From Lachnospiraceae bacterium (GTDB lineage Bacteria > Bacillota > Clostridia > Lachnospirales > Lachnospiraceae): 64,000 nt of DNA. The position numbers and the translations under genes are program-made. Shown here in pieces: positions 1 through 7,176 of this stretch. Under the pieces are notes generated by a model, which was not told where the DNA came from, did not search any database, and saw only the letters and a program-made list of their open reading frames with translations. Numbering within the stretch: the first letter of the stretch is position 1; every line of letters begins with the position of its first letter. The stretch is taken from assembly GCA_017468395.1 (NCBI GenBank), contig JAFUIR010000017.1, positions 1 to 64,000 on the forward strand, given 5' to 3'.

Positions 1-2
1 AG

Positions 3-395
3 GCAAAGAATACTCAGGATGTTATGATTTTTTCGAAGGGAAAAGCCAGGAACATGCGGTATGATAAAAAGAAATCTGATATTACAGGTACGGATTGTTA
101 TATGAGTGGATGTAATGGTATGCTTCCGGCAATGTTTGATGTACAACCTGTTTCAAAGGTTAAGAAAATACATCAAAGTGAATTGCCATTGTCACTGTGT
201 GAACAAATTCTTAAATATGTTACATATGAGGGAGAAGTGGTATTAGATTCTTTTGCTGGCAGTGGTGTGATTGGTGAAGCTGCCTTGAATATAAAACGAA
301 GTTGTATATTGATTGAGATACTACGAGAAAACATTGAAAAAATCAAAAAGAGGTTTGAGGAAAATATTCTTTTTCGACCAATAATGGAGCTGTAA
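3..395 (+). CDS. DNA methyltransferase, 3' part only (5' end outside window)
   Basis: The reading frame is already open at base 3, so this is the C-terminal part of a longer protein. It carries DSFAGSG, the motif I (SAM-binding) loop of amino-methyltransferases, about 45 residues from the end, followed by a strand ending in IEI. Having motif I near the C-terminus means the DPPY motif lies upstream, the beta-class order known from many N6-adenine and N4-cytosine enzymes. The stop at 393-395 is one base before the DpnI-type gene's ATG, so the two are almost certainly co-transcribed. The target sequence cannot be read from this fragment. If it made Gm6ATC it would create the sites its neighbour cuts, so I infer a different target or a defence role. 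Confidence 0.8.
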   Translation, partial: AKNTQDVMIFSKGKARNMRYDKKKSDITGTDCYMSGCNGMLPAMFDVQPVSKVKKIHQSELPLSLCEQILKYVTYEGEVVLDSFAGSGVIGEAALNIKRSCILIEILRENIEKIKKRFEENILFRPIMEL

Positions 396-396
396 A

Positions 397-1164
397 ATGA
401 ACTTACAAATGGATGCGGAAGTTGCTTCGTCATATAGCAGCAACTCACAGAAAATACGGGTAATAACAGAGCATTGGGTGGGTAATAATCTATTTTGCCC
501 ATATTGTGGCAGTGCGTATATCAGCCATTTTGAAAATAATAGACCGGTGGCAGACTTTTACTGCCCTAAATGCACGGAAGAGTATGAATTGAAGAGCAAG
601 AACGCGTCTATAAGCAATAAAGTTACAGATGGTGCTTATGATACCATGATAGAGAGAATAAATGCTATTAATAATCCTAATTTCTTTTTTCTGCAATATG
701 GAAAGACAGACTTAAGAGTAAAGAATCTGGTAATGGTTCCGAAACATTTCTTTGTGCCTGACATTATTGAAAAGAGAAAACCGCTTGCAGAAACAGCACG
801 AAGAGCAGGTTGGATAGGGTGCAACATAATGTTAAAGAATATTCCTAATGAAGGAAGAATTTATATCGTTAAGGATGAAATAGAACTGCCTATTAAAAGC
901 GTTATTGCGAATGTCGAGAAAACAGATTTTGTTAAGCAGTATACTTTGAAAGCACGAGGCTGGATTCTTGATGTTTTGAATTGTGTTAATATGATTGAGG
1001 GTTCTGAATTTACATTAAATCAGATGTATCAGTTTGAGCAAATATTGGCACCAAAGTATCCTAATAACCATCATATTAAAGATAAAATACGTCAGCAATT
1101 GCAGATATTAAGAGATAAGGGAATTGTGGAGTTTATGGGGAATAGGCGGTATAGGAAGGTTTGA
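397..1164 (+). CDS. dpnC: DpnI-type restriction endonuclease (cuts Gm6ATC)
   Basis: At 255 residues it matches the length of pneumococcal DpnI (about 254) and resembles it throughout, with shared stretches such as HFENNRPVADFYC, ETARRAGWIGCNI and IKEKIRQQLQILRDK-like text near the end. The N-terminal PD-(D/E)XK domain has D53, E64 and K66 at the same positions as in DpnI, and a four-cysteine zinc site (C34, C37, C56, C59). The last ~75 residues form the winged-helix domain that reads methylated adenine. DpnI enzymes cleave DNA carrying N6-methyladenine in GATC and leave unmethylated DNA alone, which guards against incoming methylated phage or plasmid DNA. It directly follows a methyltransferase gene with a one-base gap. 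The host is expected to lack Dam methylation. Confidence 0.95.
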   Translation: MNLQMDAEVASSYSSNSQKIRVITEHWVGNNLFCPYCGSAYISHFENNRPVADFYCPKCTEEYELKSKNASISNKVTDGAYDTMIERINAINNPNFFFLQYGKTDLRVKNLVMVPKHFFVPDIIEKRKPLAETARRAGWIGCNIMLKNIPNEGRIYIVKDEIELPIKSVIANVEKTDFVKQYTLKARGWILDVLNCVNMIEGSEFTLNQMYQFEQILAPKYPNNHHIKDKIRQQLQILRDKGIVEFMGNRRYRKV

Positions 1165-1243
1165 AAAAATTCAATATATTCAAAATAATATATTTTAGAA
1201 GGATGTGTCCTGTCCACTTTGGTAATGAGTAGTGAAGTGAAAA

Positions 1244-1262
1244 CTCGCACCAATGGTGCGAG
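1244..1262. repeat. Perfect palindrome CTCGCACC-AAT-GGTGCGAG
   Basis: Eight-base perfect arms separated by AAT, 31 bases before the next start codon. A related core (AAAACTCGCACCACTGGT) recurs at 5313-5330 in the terminator of the ArsA operon. No T-run follows this copy, so it is probably an operator, an RNA hairpin or a dispersed repeat rather than a terminator. Confidence 0.5.
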
Positions 1263-1292
1263 AAATGAAGTAGGGATTGATGGGGAATATAG

Positions 1293-1643
1293 ATGATCTG
1301 TGAAAAGTGTAAGAAAGAAATGTATCATTTTATCGAAGAATCCACACAAGGTTGGAGATGTTCTTTGTGTGGTTGGGATATTGTAACAACATATATTGCT
1401 GATATATATACTGATCTAACAGAGTATAGTTTGTATGTAAAAAGAGATGCGGATGTTAACACAGACAAAGTAAGACTTGTGGCACAGATTGCCAATGTTA
1501 ATTTTATTGTTGCAAGGCAGATGCTTGAGGAAAGCGAAAGGTGTATTTTGAAAGCAAAGGCACCGGAAATAATGAATGCAATTGCAAAGATGCAGGAACT
1601 TGATATGGGCTATGTTGTAACACCTTCCTTTAAATATTCATAA
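1293..1643 (+). CDS. Small zinc-ribbon protein of unknown function
   Basis: The 116-residue product begins with a treble-clef or ribbon-like CxxC...CxxC (CEKC at residues 3-6 and CSLC at about 24-27), so it probably binds zinc. The C-terminal half, with VARQMLEESERCILKAKAPEI, loosely resembles the L7/L12-like helical fold seen in some small cytoplasmic proteins, but this is only a resemblance. It starts 129 bases after the DpnI gene with a palindrome in the gap, and ends ahead of a long gene-free stretch with a terminator. It may belong to the same defence locus by position alone. No function is assigned. Confidence 0.6.
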   Translation: MICEKCKKEMYHFIEESTQGWRCSLCGWDIVTTYIADIYTDLTEYSLYVKRDADVNTDKVRLVAQIANVNFIVARQMLEESERCILKAKAPEIMNAIAKMQELDMGYVVTPSFKYS

Positions 1644-2031
1644 GTAAAGCAGAGATTTTAGATGTTGGATTTGTGACAACAAAATGACAATACAATCCCC
1701 ATAAACCTCACGCAATAGGTACAATCCGGACAAAACTCCCGAATTTTTACCACCAAAATCAACACATTACACCACGAAGTAACTTTACAAAGAAGAGTTT
1801 GAATAGAATAAAGTATAAAGAATTTTAGAGTAATCACCCTGATAATCTTTGCAAAACATGCAGAGAAATGTCAGGGTGATTTTGTTTGTAAGGAAATAAT
1901 AAGAGGGTTAGGGAAACTTCCCTTTTCTAAAATTTGGTCAGAGTAATCGTCAGATTTGTCCGGACAAATTTTGTCTGTGTCATGACATAGGCAGTGCTTG
2001 CTAAGAAAGTAATATTGTATTTTTTTAGGTA
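1644..2031. other. Gene-free stretch with a palindrome and one terminator
   Basis: No coding frame is convincing here. Near 1724-1731 there is a half-site CCGGACAA, and at 1954-1969 a perfect 16-base palindrome ATTTGTCC/GGACAAAT that contains the same half-site. A terminator lies at 1832-1888. The palindrome may be an operator for an unseen regulator. Confidence 0.45.
1832..1888 (+). terminator. Intrinsic terminator
   Basis: AATCACCCTGA (1832-1842) pairs perfectly with TCAGGGTGATT (1871-1881), followed by a T-rich run. The 28-base loop is long, so efficiency is uncertain. It would close the DpnI/zinc-ribbon unit. Confidence 0.6.
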
Positions 2032-2087
2032 TTGACAAGTAAATACTTCGGGAGTAGAATTAAAATAATTCGAAGCACGAAGTATTT
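2032..2087 (+). promoter_or_regulatory. marR-arsA promoter with palindromic operator(s)
   Basis: TTGACA (2032-2037), a 17-base spacer and TAGAAT (2055-2060) form a near-consensus SigA promoter. Just after the -10 lies an inverted repeat: AAATAATTCG (2063-2072), five bases, CGAAGTATTT (2078-2087), with one mismatch. A further copy of the left arm, AAATACTTCG (2041-2050), sits inside the spacer. The same arrangement occurs before the first ArsA gene (2648-2670). Position and symmetry suit repression by the MarR protein encoded just downstream. Confidence 0.75.
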
Positions 2088-2111
2088 GGAAATAAAGGAG
2101 CAGGAGCTGTC

Positions 2112-2609
2112 ATGAATTTAAGTAATCAGGAAATATCGCAAGAAACATTTCGGGCTATTGCAGATTATATTGAGGAAGTGAAGGAATTATTGTCCTCTGA
2201 TATATGGGAAAACATATTTCTTGATTGCTCAAAAAATGAAGTTCTGATATTTTGGTTACTTTATCAAAGGGATGAGGTGAATATGACAGAAATTGCTGAA
2301 TATATTCATGTGCCTTTGAACACAGCAACAGGAATAATTAATCGAATGGAGAAGAATGACTTGATAGTCAGAACTCGTTCTAAAGAGGACAAAAGAGTAG
2401 TACTTATTGGGCTTAGTGAAAAAGGAATGACACAGTTTCAGAGTTTAGTCAATGAATTGATGTATTACGGTATGAAAGTTATGAGTTCCTTTACAAAAGA
2501 AGAAATGAATCTTTTTTATAAAATGACAACGAAGGTGAAGGAAATATTAAGACAGGAGAAAAGGAAAGAAGATACGCCGAAAAAGGTACGTAAAATTAGA
2601 ATTGAATAG
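2112..2609 (+). CDS. MarR-family transcriptional regulator
   Basis: This 165-residue protein has the MarR winged helix-turn-helix: NMTEIAEYIHVPLNTATGIINRMEKNDLI is the recognition part and RSKEDKRVVLIGLSEKG the wing. Members bind DNA as dimers and usually repress their own operon until a ligand or oxidant releases them. The gene is preceded by a clear promoter and palindromic operator and by a strong AAGGAG ribosome site. Two ArsA-like ATPases follow in the same direction, with another copy of the palindrome in the gap, so it most likely controls them. The lysine- and glutamate-rich C-terminal tail (about residues 148-165) is an extension on the usual MarR core. The inducer is unknown. Confidence 0.85.
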   Translation: MNLSNQEISQETFRAIADYIEEVKELLSSDIWENIFLDCSKNEVLIFWLLYQRDEVNMTEIAEYIHVPLNTATGIINRMEKNDLIVRTRSKEDKRVVLIGLSEKGMTQFQSLVNELMYYGMKVMSSFTKEEMNLFYKMTTKVKEILRQEKRKEDTPKKVRKIRIE

Positions 2610-2647
2610 CAACATAGGGCAGCAAAATGCTGCCTTATAAAAAAATA

Positions 2648-2670
2648 AATACTTCGAACGGCGAACTATT
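2648..2670 (+). promoter_or_regulatory. Second copy of the MarR-type operator
   Basis: AATACTTCG (2648-2656), five bases, CGAACTATT (2662-2670): arms differ at one position. Sequence and spacing match the site at 2063-2087. It lies 30 bases before the first ArsA start codon, so it could allow separate control of the ATPase genes. Confidence 0.65.
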
Positions 2671-2700
2671 CGAGGAAAGAAGCTTTGAAAGGAGAATAAA

Positions 2701-3897
2701 ATGAATAGAATCTATATTTTTACAGGAAAAGGTGGAGTGGGGAAAAGCAGTGTCGCAGCAGCACATGCAATTAAGAGTGCAGAGGAAGGAAAAAAGACAT
2801 TACTTGTCAGCACAGATATGGCACATAATCTGGGAGATATTTTTGAACGGAAATTAGGAAAAGAAGCAGAAAATGTGTTACCTAATTTGGATATTTATGA
2901 AATAGATCCTGAATATGTCATGGAAAATGATTTCTCTTCTATCATGAGCTATTTGGGTAATCTACTGTCAGATGTCGATGATTATAGTTTGCAGGATATG
3001 GGAATGATGCCGGGGATGGAAGAATTATTTTCATTACTAAAAATTGCTGATATTTATAATAGTGAACGATATGAGAGAATTATAGTGGATTGTGCACCTA
3101 CGGGTGAAACGCTTGCGTTATTAAAATTCCCGGAATTGCTTTCATGGTATATGGAAAAACTTTTTCCGATTGGTAAGGTAGCTATGAGAATGTTGTCGCC
3201 AATTTCAAAGTCGATATTTAAGGTTGAGATGCCAAATAAAAGCGCTATGACTGATATGGAAAAAATGTATCTGAAATTAGTAGAACTACAGGAACTGTTA
3301 AAGAATCGGGATGTCACAAGCATAAGGATTGTAACGACTCCTGAAAAAATGGTTGTGGAGGAAACGAAACGGAATTATATGTATATGAATCTTTATAATT
3401 TCAATGTAGATGGTCTTTACATAAATCGAATTCTTCCGCAGGATATTAATAATGATTTCTTTAATAAATGGATTGTTATTCAAAGAGAATATATTACTTA
3501 TTTAAAAGAAAGTTTTTCTGCACTTTCAATTTATGAAATCCCCTGGTATGAAGAGGAATTGAGAGGAGTATCAAATATCAGAAGGATTGTGGAAGATGTA
3601 TTATCGGGAAAAGAAGTTTTTGAAGAAAAAATTATTACAGAGAGAGAAGGTTTTAAGCAAATTGAAAAGGGATATCAGTTAGAAGTGTTTCTGCCTTGTG
3701 CGGATAAATCGAGTATAGATTTGTATCAGGGAACTACAGATATTGTTATTAAAATAGGAAATTTTAAAAGGAATATTCCACTTCCTAATATACTTCGAAA
3801 TTATGTGGTTACCGGGGCTAAATTTGAGGAAGAAAAATTGTGTATTATATTTGAGAAAGGAAGTACGGACAATGAAGAATCAGGAAATGATAGATAG
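2701..3897 (+). CDS. ArsA/GET3-family ATPase, first copy
   Basis: The 398-residue protein starts with a deviant Walker A loop GKGGVGKSS (residues 9-17), followed by the ArsA/GET3 signatures STDMAHNLGD and VDCAPTGETLALLKFPE. The last ~75 residues (EVFLPCADKSSIDLYQG onward) look like the ArsA HSP20-like domain. Family members are dimeric ATPases that either energise arsenite pumps or carry tail-anchored membrane proteins. I see no ArsB, ArsD or ArsR nearby and no Get3-type CxxC, so arsenic transport is not supported. It is one of two single-domain copies in the operon; they may pair as a heterodimer, as the two halves of E. coli ArsA do. The end overlaps the next small gene. Confidence 0.85.
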   Translation: MNRIYIFTGKGGVGKSSVAAAHAIKSAEEGKKTLLVSTDMAHNLGDIFERKLGKEAENVLPNLDIYEIDPEYVMENDFSSIMSYLGNLLSDVDDYSLQDMGMMPGMEELFSLLKIADIYNSERYERIIVDCAPTGETLALLKFPELLSWYMEKLFPIGKVAMRMLSPISKSIFKVEMPNKSAMTDMEKMYLKLVELQELLKNRDVTSIRIVTTPEKMVVEETKRNYMYMNLYNFNVDGLYINRILPQDINNDFFNKWIVIQREYITYLKESFSALSIYEIPWYEEELRGVSNIRRIVEDVLSGKEVFEEKIITEREGFKQIEKGYQLEVFLPCADKSSIDLYQGTTDIVIKIGNFKRNIPLPNILRNYVVTGAKFEEEKLCIIFEKGSTDNEESGNDR

Positions 3898-4111
3898 AAT
3901 AAAAATAGCGAAAGAATATCAGAGAAAAGCAATTCGCGCTTTGTTTCCGGAGGAAATGGGCGAGCATTTGGATGTGATTGAAAAAGAGTTAAAGATGATG
4001 GCAATGGAAGTTATTACAGAACTACTAAAAGACTGTAATGCGAATGAGGTTTTTAAAGAACAGTCAAGTCAGGAACAGACATCAAAAGTTAAAAAAGTAG
4101 ATATTGTATAG
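3872..4111 (+). CDS. Small helical protein between the two ArsA genes
   Basis: The 79-residue protein is charged and apparently helical (MIDRIKIAKEYQRKAIRALFP, then EEMGEHLDVIEKELKMMAMEVITELL), ending in a Gln/Ser/Lys-rich tail. I chose the ATG at 3872, which overlaps the preceding ATPase gene by 26 bases and has AAAGGAAG upstream; a longer open frame starts at 3803 but reads through ATPase coding sequence. No family is recognised. Its position between two paired ATPases suggests a partner, adaptor or regulator of them. The second ATPase starts 24 bases later. Confidence 0.7.
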   Translation: MKNQEMIDRIKIAKEYQRKAIRALFPEEMGEHLDVIEKELKMMAMEVITELLKDCNANEVFKEQSSQEQTSKVKKVDIV

Positions 4112-4135
4112 AACATTTGAAGAGGAAGATAAGAG

Positions 4136-5287
4136 ATGAGAGTAATCATATATACAGGAAAAGGCGGAGTAGGAAAAACGAGTATGGCAGCTGCAACAGC
4201 ATGCAAAATAGCTAAGAACGGAAAAAAGGTTCTTGTGATGAGTACGGATCAGGCACATAGTTTAGGGGATGCGTTTGATATGAAAAATGATAAAGAGCCA
4301 ATAAAAATTGCGAAAAATTTGTATGCAATGGAAATAGATACTGTCTATGAAAGTGAAAAGAGCTGGGGAAATCTAAAAGATTACTTTAAACAACTGCTTA
4401 CTATGAAAGGTGGAAGTGGAATAGAGGTAGAGGAGTTGTTAGTTTTTCCGGGGTTAGAAGAATTATTTTCTATGTTCAAAATTTTAGAAGTATATGAAAG
4501 TGGGAAATACGATACTATTATCGTAGATTGTGCACCTACGGGGGAGACGTTGGCTCTGCTAAAATATCCGGAAAGATTGTCAGGAATGATAAATAAGGTA
4601 TTGCCGATAAAGAGAGCAGGAGTAAAAACGGTAGGACCGGCAGTAGAAAGGGTTATGAAAATTCCGATGCCAAAAGACAATGTATTCGATGATATTGAAT
4701 ACTTAATGGATAAAATGCAGCGGCTACAGAATTTATTGCTGAATAAGGAAGTTGTGAGTCTGCGTGTTGTCACCACGCCTGAAAAGATTGTAATTAATGA
4801 AGCTAAACGAAACTTTACCTGCTTGTATTTGTATCATTATAATGTGGATGCAATTATTGTAAATCATATTTATCCGGCAAAGGCAATGGAAGGGTATTTT
4901 AATAAATGGATAAAGATGCAAGAGGAGGCATTACAGGATATAAAAGAAAGTTTTAGCGAAGTGCCTCGTTTTTACGTGGAACTGCAACAACAGGAACTGC
5001 GTACATTGGATGTGCTGGGAAAAGTCGGAGATACTATTTATGAAGAAATTAATCCGGATGATGTGCTGTTCAAAAAGGAAATCTATAGTATCGACAATAA
5101 AAAGAACTGTCTTAAAATTTATTTGCCGTTTGCGGATAAAGGAGAATTAAGATTAGAGCAGGATAAGAATGAGTTGATTGTAGGTGTGAAAAATGAGAGT
5201 CGAAAGTTCCCGATTCCATCTGAATTCACTAAAAAAGATATTGTAGGAGCTAAATTCGAGGAAGGATACTTGAATATTTTGTTTTAG
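4136..5287 (+). CDS. ArsA/GET3-family ATPase, second copy
   Basis: The 383-residue product is a diverged paralogue of the first ATPase: GKGGVGKTS P-loop, STDQAHSLGD switch region, VDCAPTGETLALLKYPE, and a C-terminal HSP20-like part (IYLPFADKGELRLEQDKN). Both share the segment VVTTPEKIV / EAKRN, so they arose by duplication. The start follows GAGGAAGATAAG. The operon ends in a terminator. Two separate ArsA chains with no pump gene suggest a heterodimeric ATPase acting on an unknown client, possibly a membrane-protein targeting or envelope-stress role. The cysteines do not match the E. coli ArsA arsenite set as far as I can judge by eye. Confidence 0.85.
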   Translation: MRVIIYTGKGGVGKTSMAAATACKIAKNGKKVLVMSTDQAHSLGDAFDMKNDKEPIKIAKNLYAMEIDTVYESEKSWGNLKDYFKQLLTMKGGSGIEVEELLVFPGLEELFSMFKILEVYESGKYDTIIVDCAPTGETLALLKYPERLSGMINKVLPIKRAGVKTVGPAVERVMKIPMPKDNVFDDIEYLMDKMQRLQNLLLNKEVVSLRVVTTPEKIVINEAKRNFTCLYLYHYNVDAIIVNHIYPAKAMEGYFNKWIKMQEEALQDIKESFSEVPRFYVELQQQELRTLDVLGKVGDTIYEEINPDDVLFKKEIYSIDNKKNCLKIYLPFADKGELRLEQDKNELIVGVKNESRKFPIPSEFTKKDIVGAKFEEGYLNILF

Positions 5288-5299
5288 TGTCTTGAGATT

Positions 5300-5352
5300 G
5301 AAAGAGTTCTTAAAAACTCGCACCACTGGTACTCGCTCTTTCTTATTTTTTA
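5300..5352 (+). terminator. Terminator of the ArsA operon
   Basis: GAAAGAG (5300-5306) pairs with CTCTTTC (5335-5341), followed by TTATTTTTTATT. The loop contains AAAACTCGCACCACTGGT, a relative of the palindrome at 1244-1262. Confidence 0.6.
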
Positions 5353-5467
5353 TTGTGAATAGATAGGGATAATTTGAATATAATAATTGTAAAGCAAAAC
5401 AATGACAAATGCTTTACAAATAATGGAGCGCATGGTAAAATTAAATTACAGAAAAGGAGTGATGATT

Positions 5468-5728
5468 ATGGCACAGGCAATGATTAACTTTCGTATGGAT
5501 GAAGAATTGAAGAAAAACATGGAAGAAACATGTAAAGATTTAGGATTAAGCATGACAACTGCTTTTACAATATTTGCAAAAAAGATGACAAGAGAAAAAA
5601 GAATTCCTTTTGATGTATCAGTAGATCCATTTTACTCTGAAAGTAATATGGCATATTTGAAAAAGGTAGTAGAAGATATTGAATCTGGAAAAGCGGTTCT
5701 TGCTGAGCACGAATTGATTGAGAACTAA
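5468..5728 (+). CDS. RelB/DinJ-family antitoxin
   Basis: The 86-residue protein opens with a ribbon-helix-helix (INFRMDEELKKNMEETCKDLGLSMTTAFTIFAKKM), the RelB/DinJ DNA-binding dimerisation domain, and ends in an acidic toxin-wrapping tail. I chose the ATG at 5468 because AAAGGAGT lies eight bases before it; the longer frame from 5402 lacks this. The toxin gene follows three bases after the stop. The antitoxin would neutralise the toxin and, with it, repress the operon. A TATAAT at 5379-5384 is a possible -10 element. This pairing of a DinJ-like antitoxin with a YoeB-like toxin is common in Firmicutes. Confidence 0.9.
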   Translation: MAQAMINFRMDEELKKNMEETCKDLGLSMTTAFTIFAKKMTREKRIPFDVSVDPFYSESNMAYLKKVVEDIESGKAVLAEHELIEN

Positions 5729-5731
5729 TGT

Positions 5732-5992
5732 ATGAAGATACTTTGGGATGAACGGGCTTGGGAAGAATACCTTGAATGGCAAACCCAAGACAAAAAGACC
5801 TTAAAACGAATCAATATGCTTATTAAAGATATACAAAGGGAATGTTATGGTGGCATCGGGAAGCCGGAGCCGCTGAAAAATAATTTGAGCGGTTGGTGGA
5901 GCAGACGGATTGATGATGTGAATCGAATCGTTTATAAAGAAAAAGATGGAGCTGTTATTATAGCGTCATGCAAAGGGCACTATGAAGATTGA
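5732..5992 (+). CDS. yoeB: Txe/YoeB-family ribosome-dependent mRNA endonuclease toxin
   Basis: The 86-residue basic protein has the YoeB pattern: an N-terminal WDERAWEEYLEWQ helix, IGKPEPLKNNLSGWWSRRID in the middle, and NRIVYK...CKGHYED at the end. The glutamate of KPEPLK, the arginines of WSRRI and the terminal HY match the catalytic and substrate-binding residues (E46, R65, H83, Y84) of E. coli YoeB. The family binds the ribosomal A site and cleaves mRNA, halting translation. It is translated from the same message as its antitoxin and looks intact. A probable terminator follows. Confidence 0.93.
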   Translation: MKILWDERAWEEYLEWQTQDKKTLKRINMLIKDIQRECYGGIGKPEPLKNNLSGWWSRRIDDVNRIVYKEKDGAVIIASCKGHYED

Positions 5993-6006
5993 GTATGCTT
6001 TAAAGG

Positions 6007-6044
6007 GAGAAATTCTACAGGTGATTGGTGGGATTTCTCTTTTT
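6007..6044 (+). terminator. Terminator after the toxin-antitoxin pair
   Basis: GAGAAAT (6007-6013) pairs with ATTTCTC (6033-6039), then TTTTT. The stem is short and A/T-rich, so this is moderately supported. Confidence 0.5.
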
Positions 6045-6234
6045 GTATTATATGCTTAATTGTGGGTGATTTTTGAATAAATACGGAGTATAAAGATGGA
6101 AAGGGGGATTCGAATTATCTAATGCTATGTATTTGTTTGTTTTGGAGGAATTAGAATCCTACAGCAATCGGCTTGAAGCAGAGAATGGAGATGAACTTAA
6201 AGATAACAAGTAAAAATGTAAAGTTTTGTAAATG

Positions 6235-6417
6235 TTAGCAAATAGAAATTTACAAACATTTTCTGCGATACTCACACTGTTACAAAACGGATTTGCAGAC
6301 CAGGCATATATGCTTTTTCGGAATATGTTTGAAAATAGAGTTGTAAGTCAATTCATACTATAGTTTCTTTCGCGTGATAAAAATGCTGCTATTTGTTATG
6401 TTAATGAAATGGCCTAG
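6235..6417 (+). pseudogene. Remnant of a DUF5677-like gene
   Basis: With no usable start codon, the frame reads LANRNLQTFSAILTLLQNG then FADQAYMLFRNMFENRV, a pattern typical of the helical N-terminal part of DUF5677-type proteins. An in-frame TAG follows at VSQFIL, with a further related stretch (FLSRDKNAAICYVNEMA) before a second stop. No intact gene remains. A separate 28-codon frame at 6126-6212 ending in ENGDELKDNK also looks like a gene tail. Both suggest decayed cargo. Confidence 0.4.
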
Positions 6418-6450
6418 TTGATATGATATAATTCTGGGTGTGAGAAATTA

Positions 6451-6472
6451 CGAAAGCTTGAATTTGTCGAGG
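6451..6472 (+). repeat. Intergenic tag, GAAAGCTTGAATTTG type
   Basis: CGAAAGCTTGAATTTG followed by TCGAGG lies ten bases before the deaminase start. Closely similar tags (RAAACTTTGAATTTG) occur before other genes of this region at 7589, 8232, 12596 and 13050. Confidence 0.5.
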
Positions 6473-6481
6473 TGATTGCTT

Positions 6482-6877
6482 ATGGAAAAGATTTGGTATG
6501 AAATGTATGAAGCTGCAAAGGCCGTGTTGAATGAGCGGAGAATTTCGGAATATGTCACCTGTGGAGAGGTATCTGCCGCAGTTCTTTCAAAATCAGGGAA
6601 GATATATACCGGTGTTTGTATCGACACCTGTTCAACACTTGGTATTTGTGCAGAAAGAAATGCTATTTTTAATATGATTACTAACGGCGAGCAGGAAATT
6701 GATAAAGTTCTTTGTATTTTGCCCGATGGTTCTACCGGTGCCCCTTGTGGTGCTTGTCGAGAACTTATGGTCCAACTTATGGCAGGAAATTATTATGATA
6801 TAGAAATTATGCTTGATTATTCCACGGGCAAAACGATAAAACTCGGTGAGATTACGCCGGAATGGTGGATTAAATAA
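6482..6877 (+). CDS. Cytidine deaminase-family zinc enzyme
   Basis: The 131-residue protein has the zinc site of cytidine deaminases: CAERNAI (His replaced by Cys, with the catalytic Glu) and PCGACRELM. It would hydrolyse the amine of a cytidine-like nucleoside; length and motif spacing also fit the blasticidin-S deaminase branch, so the substrate is uncertain. I chose the ATG at 6482, seven bases after GAGGTG; a TTG two codons upstream is possible. It stands alone between degraded genes and carries an array tag just upstream, in line with its being an acquired single-gene cassette. The C-terminal GEITPEWWIK resembles other small deaminases of Clostridia. Confidence 0.85.
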   Translation: MEKIWYEMYEAAKAVLNERRISEYVTCGEVSAAVLSKSGKIYTGVCIDTCSTLGICAERNAIFNMITNGEQEIDKVLCILPDGSTGAPCGACRELMVQLMAGNYYDIEIMLDYSTGKTIKLGEITPEWWIK

Positions 6878-6910
6878 ATTCCTGGTTATCGAGAACTTGA
6901 ACAGAACATA

Positions 6911-6925
6911 AAACTTGAAGTTTAC
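6911..6925 (+). repeat. Intergenic tag, AAACTTGAAGTTTAC type
   Basis: AAACTTGAAGTTTAC, followed by GCGTGATGTTTAAC, sits between the deaminase and the PEBP remnant. Its core AACTTGAAGTT recurs at 14279 and, slightly altered, at 8871 and 15044. Confidence 0.45.
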
Positions 6926-6959
6926 AGCGTGATGTTTAACTGCCGAGGAGGATTTTGAT

Positions 6960-7136
6960 TTGGAAAATAATAGGCTGAAATTTAAATACAGCGGATTAGA
7001 TTCGCAGGGACTTGCCTATGGTTGGTACCGATATGCAGGACCGAAACCGCCCAAAGGGAAGAAACATCTATACAGATTTACTTTATATGCATTAAAGGAT
7101 AATATTGCGATGTTTCATGTTGGTAAACTGCTATAG
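6960..7136 (+). pseudogene. Remnant of a PEBP (YbhB/YbcL-type) gene
   Basis: From a possible TTG start this 58-codon frame contains YGWYRYAGPKPPKGKKH and LYRFTLYALKD. That is the characteristic ligand-pocket region of phosphatidylethanolamine-binding proteins, usually near residues 100-140 of a ~160-residue protein. The N-terminal two thirds is missing and the C-terminus ends early, so it is a truncated remnant rather than a functional gene. GAGGAGG upstream may be coincidental. Confidence 0.55.
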
Positions 7137-7176
7137 CATTATGTAAGGAAAAATATTTCAAAAGAGACAGATTATA

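Noticed and set aside
2701..5287. Arsenic-resistance operon
   Set aside because: Only ArsA-like ATPases are present; no arsB, arsC, arsD or arsR, and the regulator is MarR rather than ArsR.
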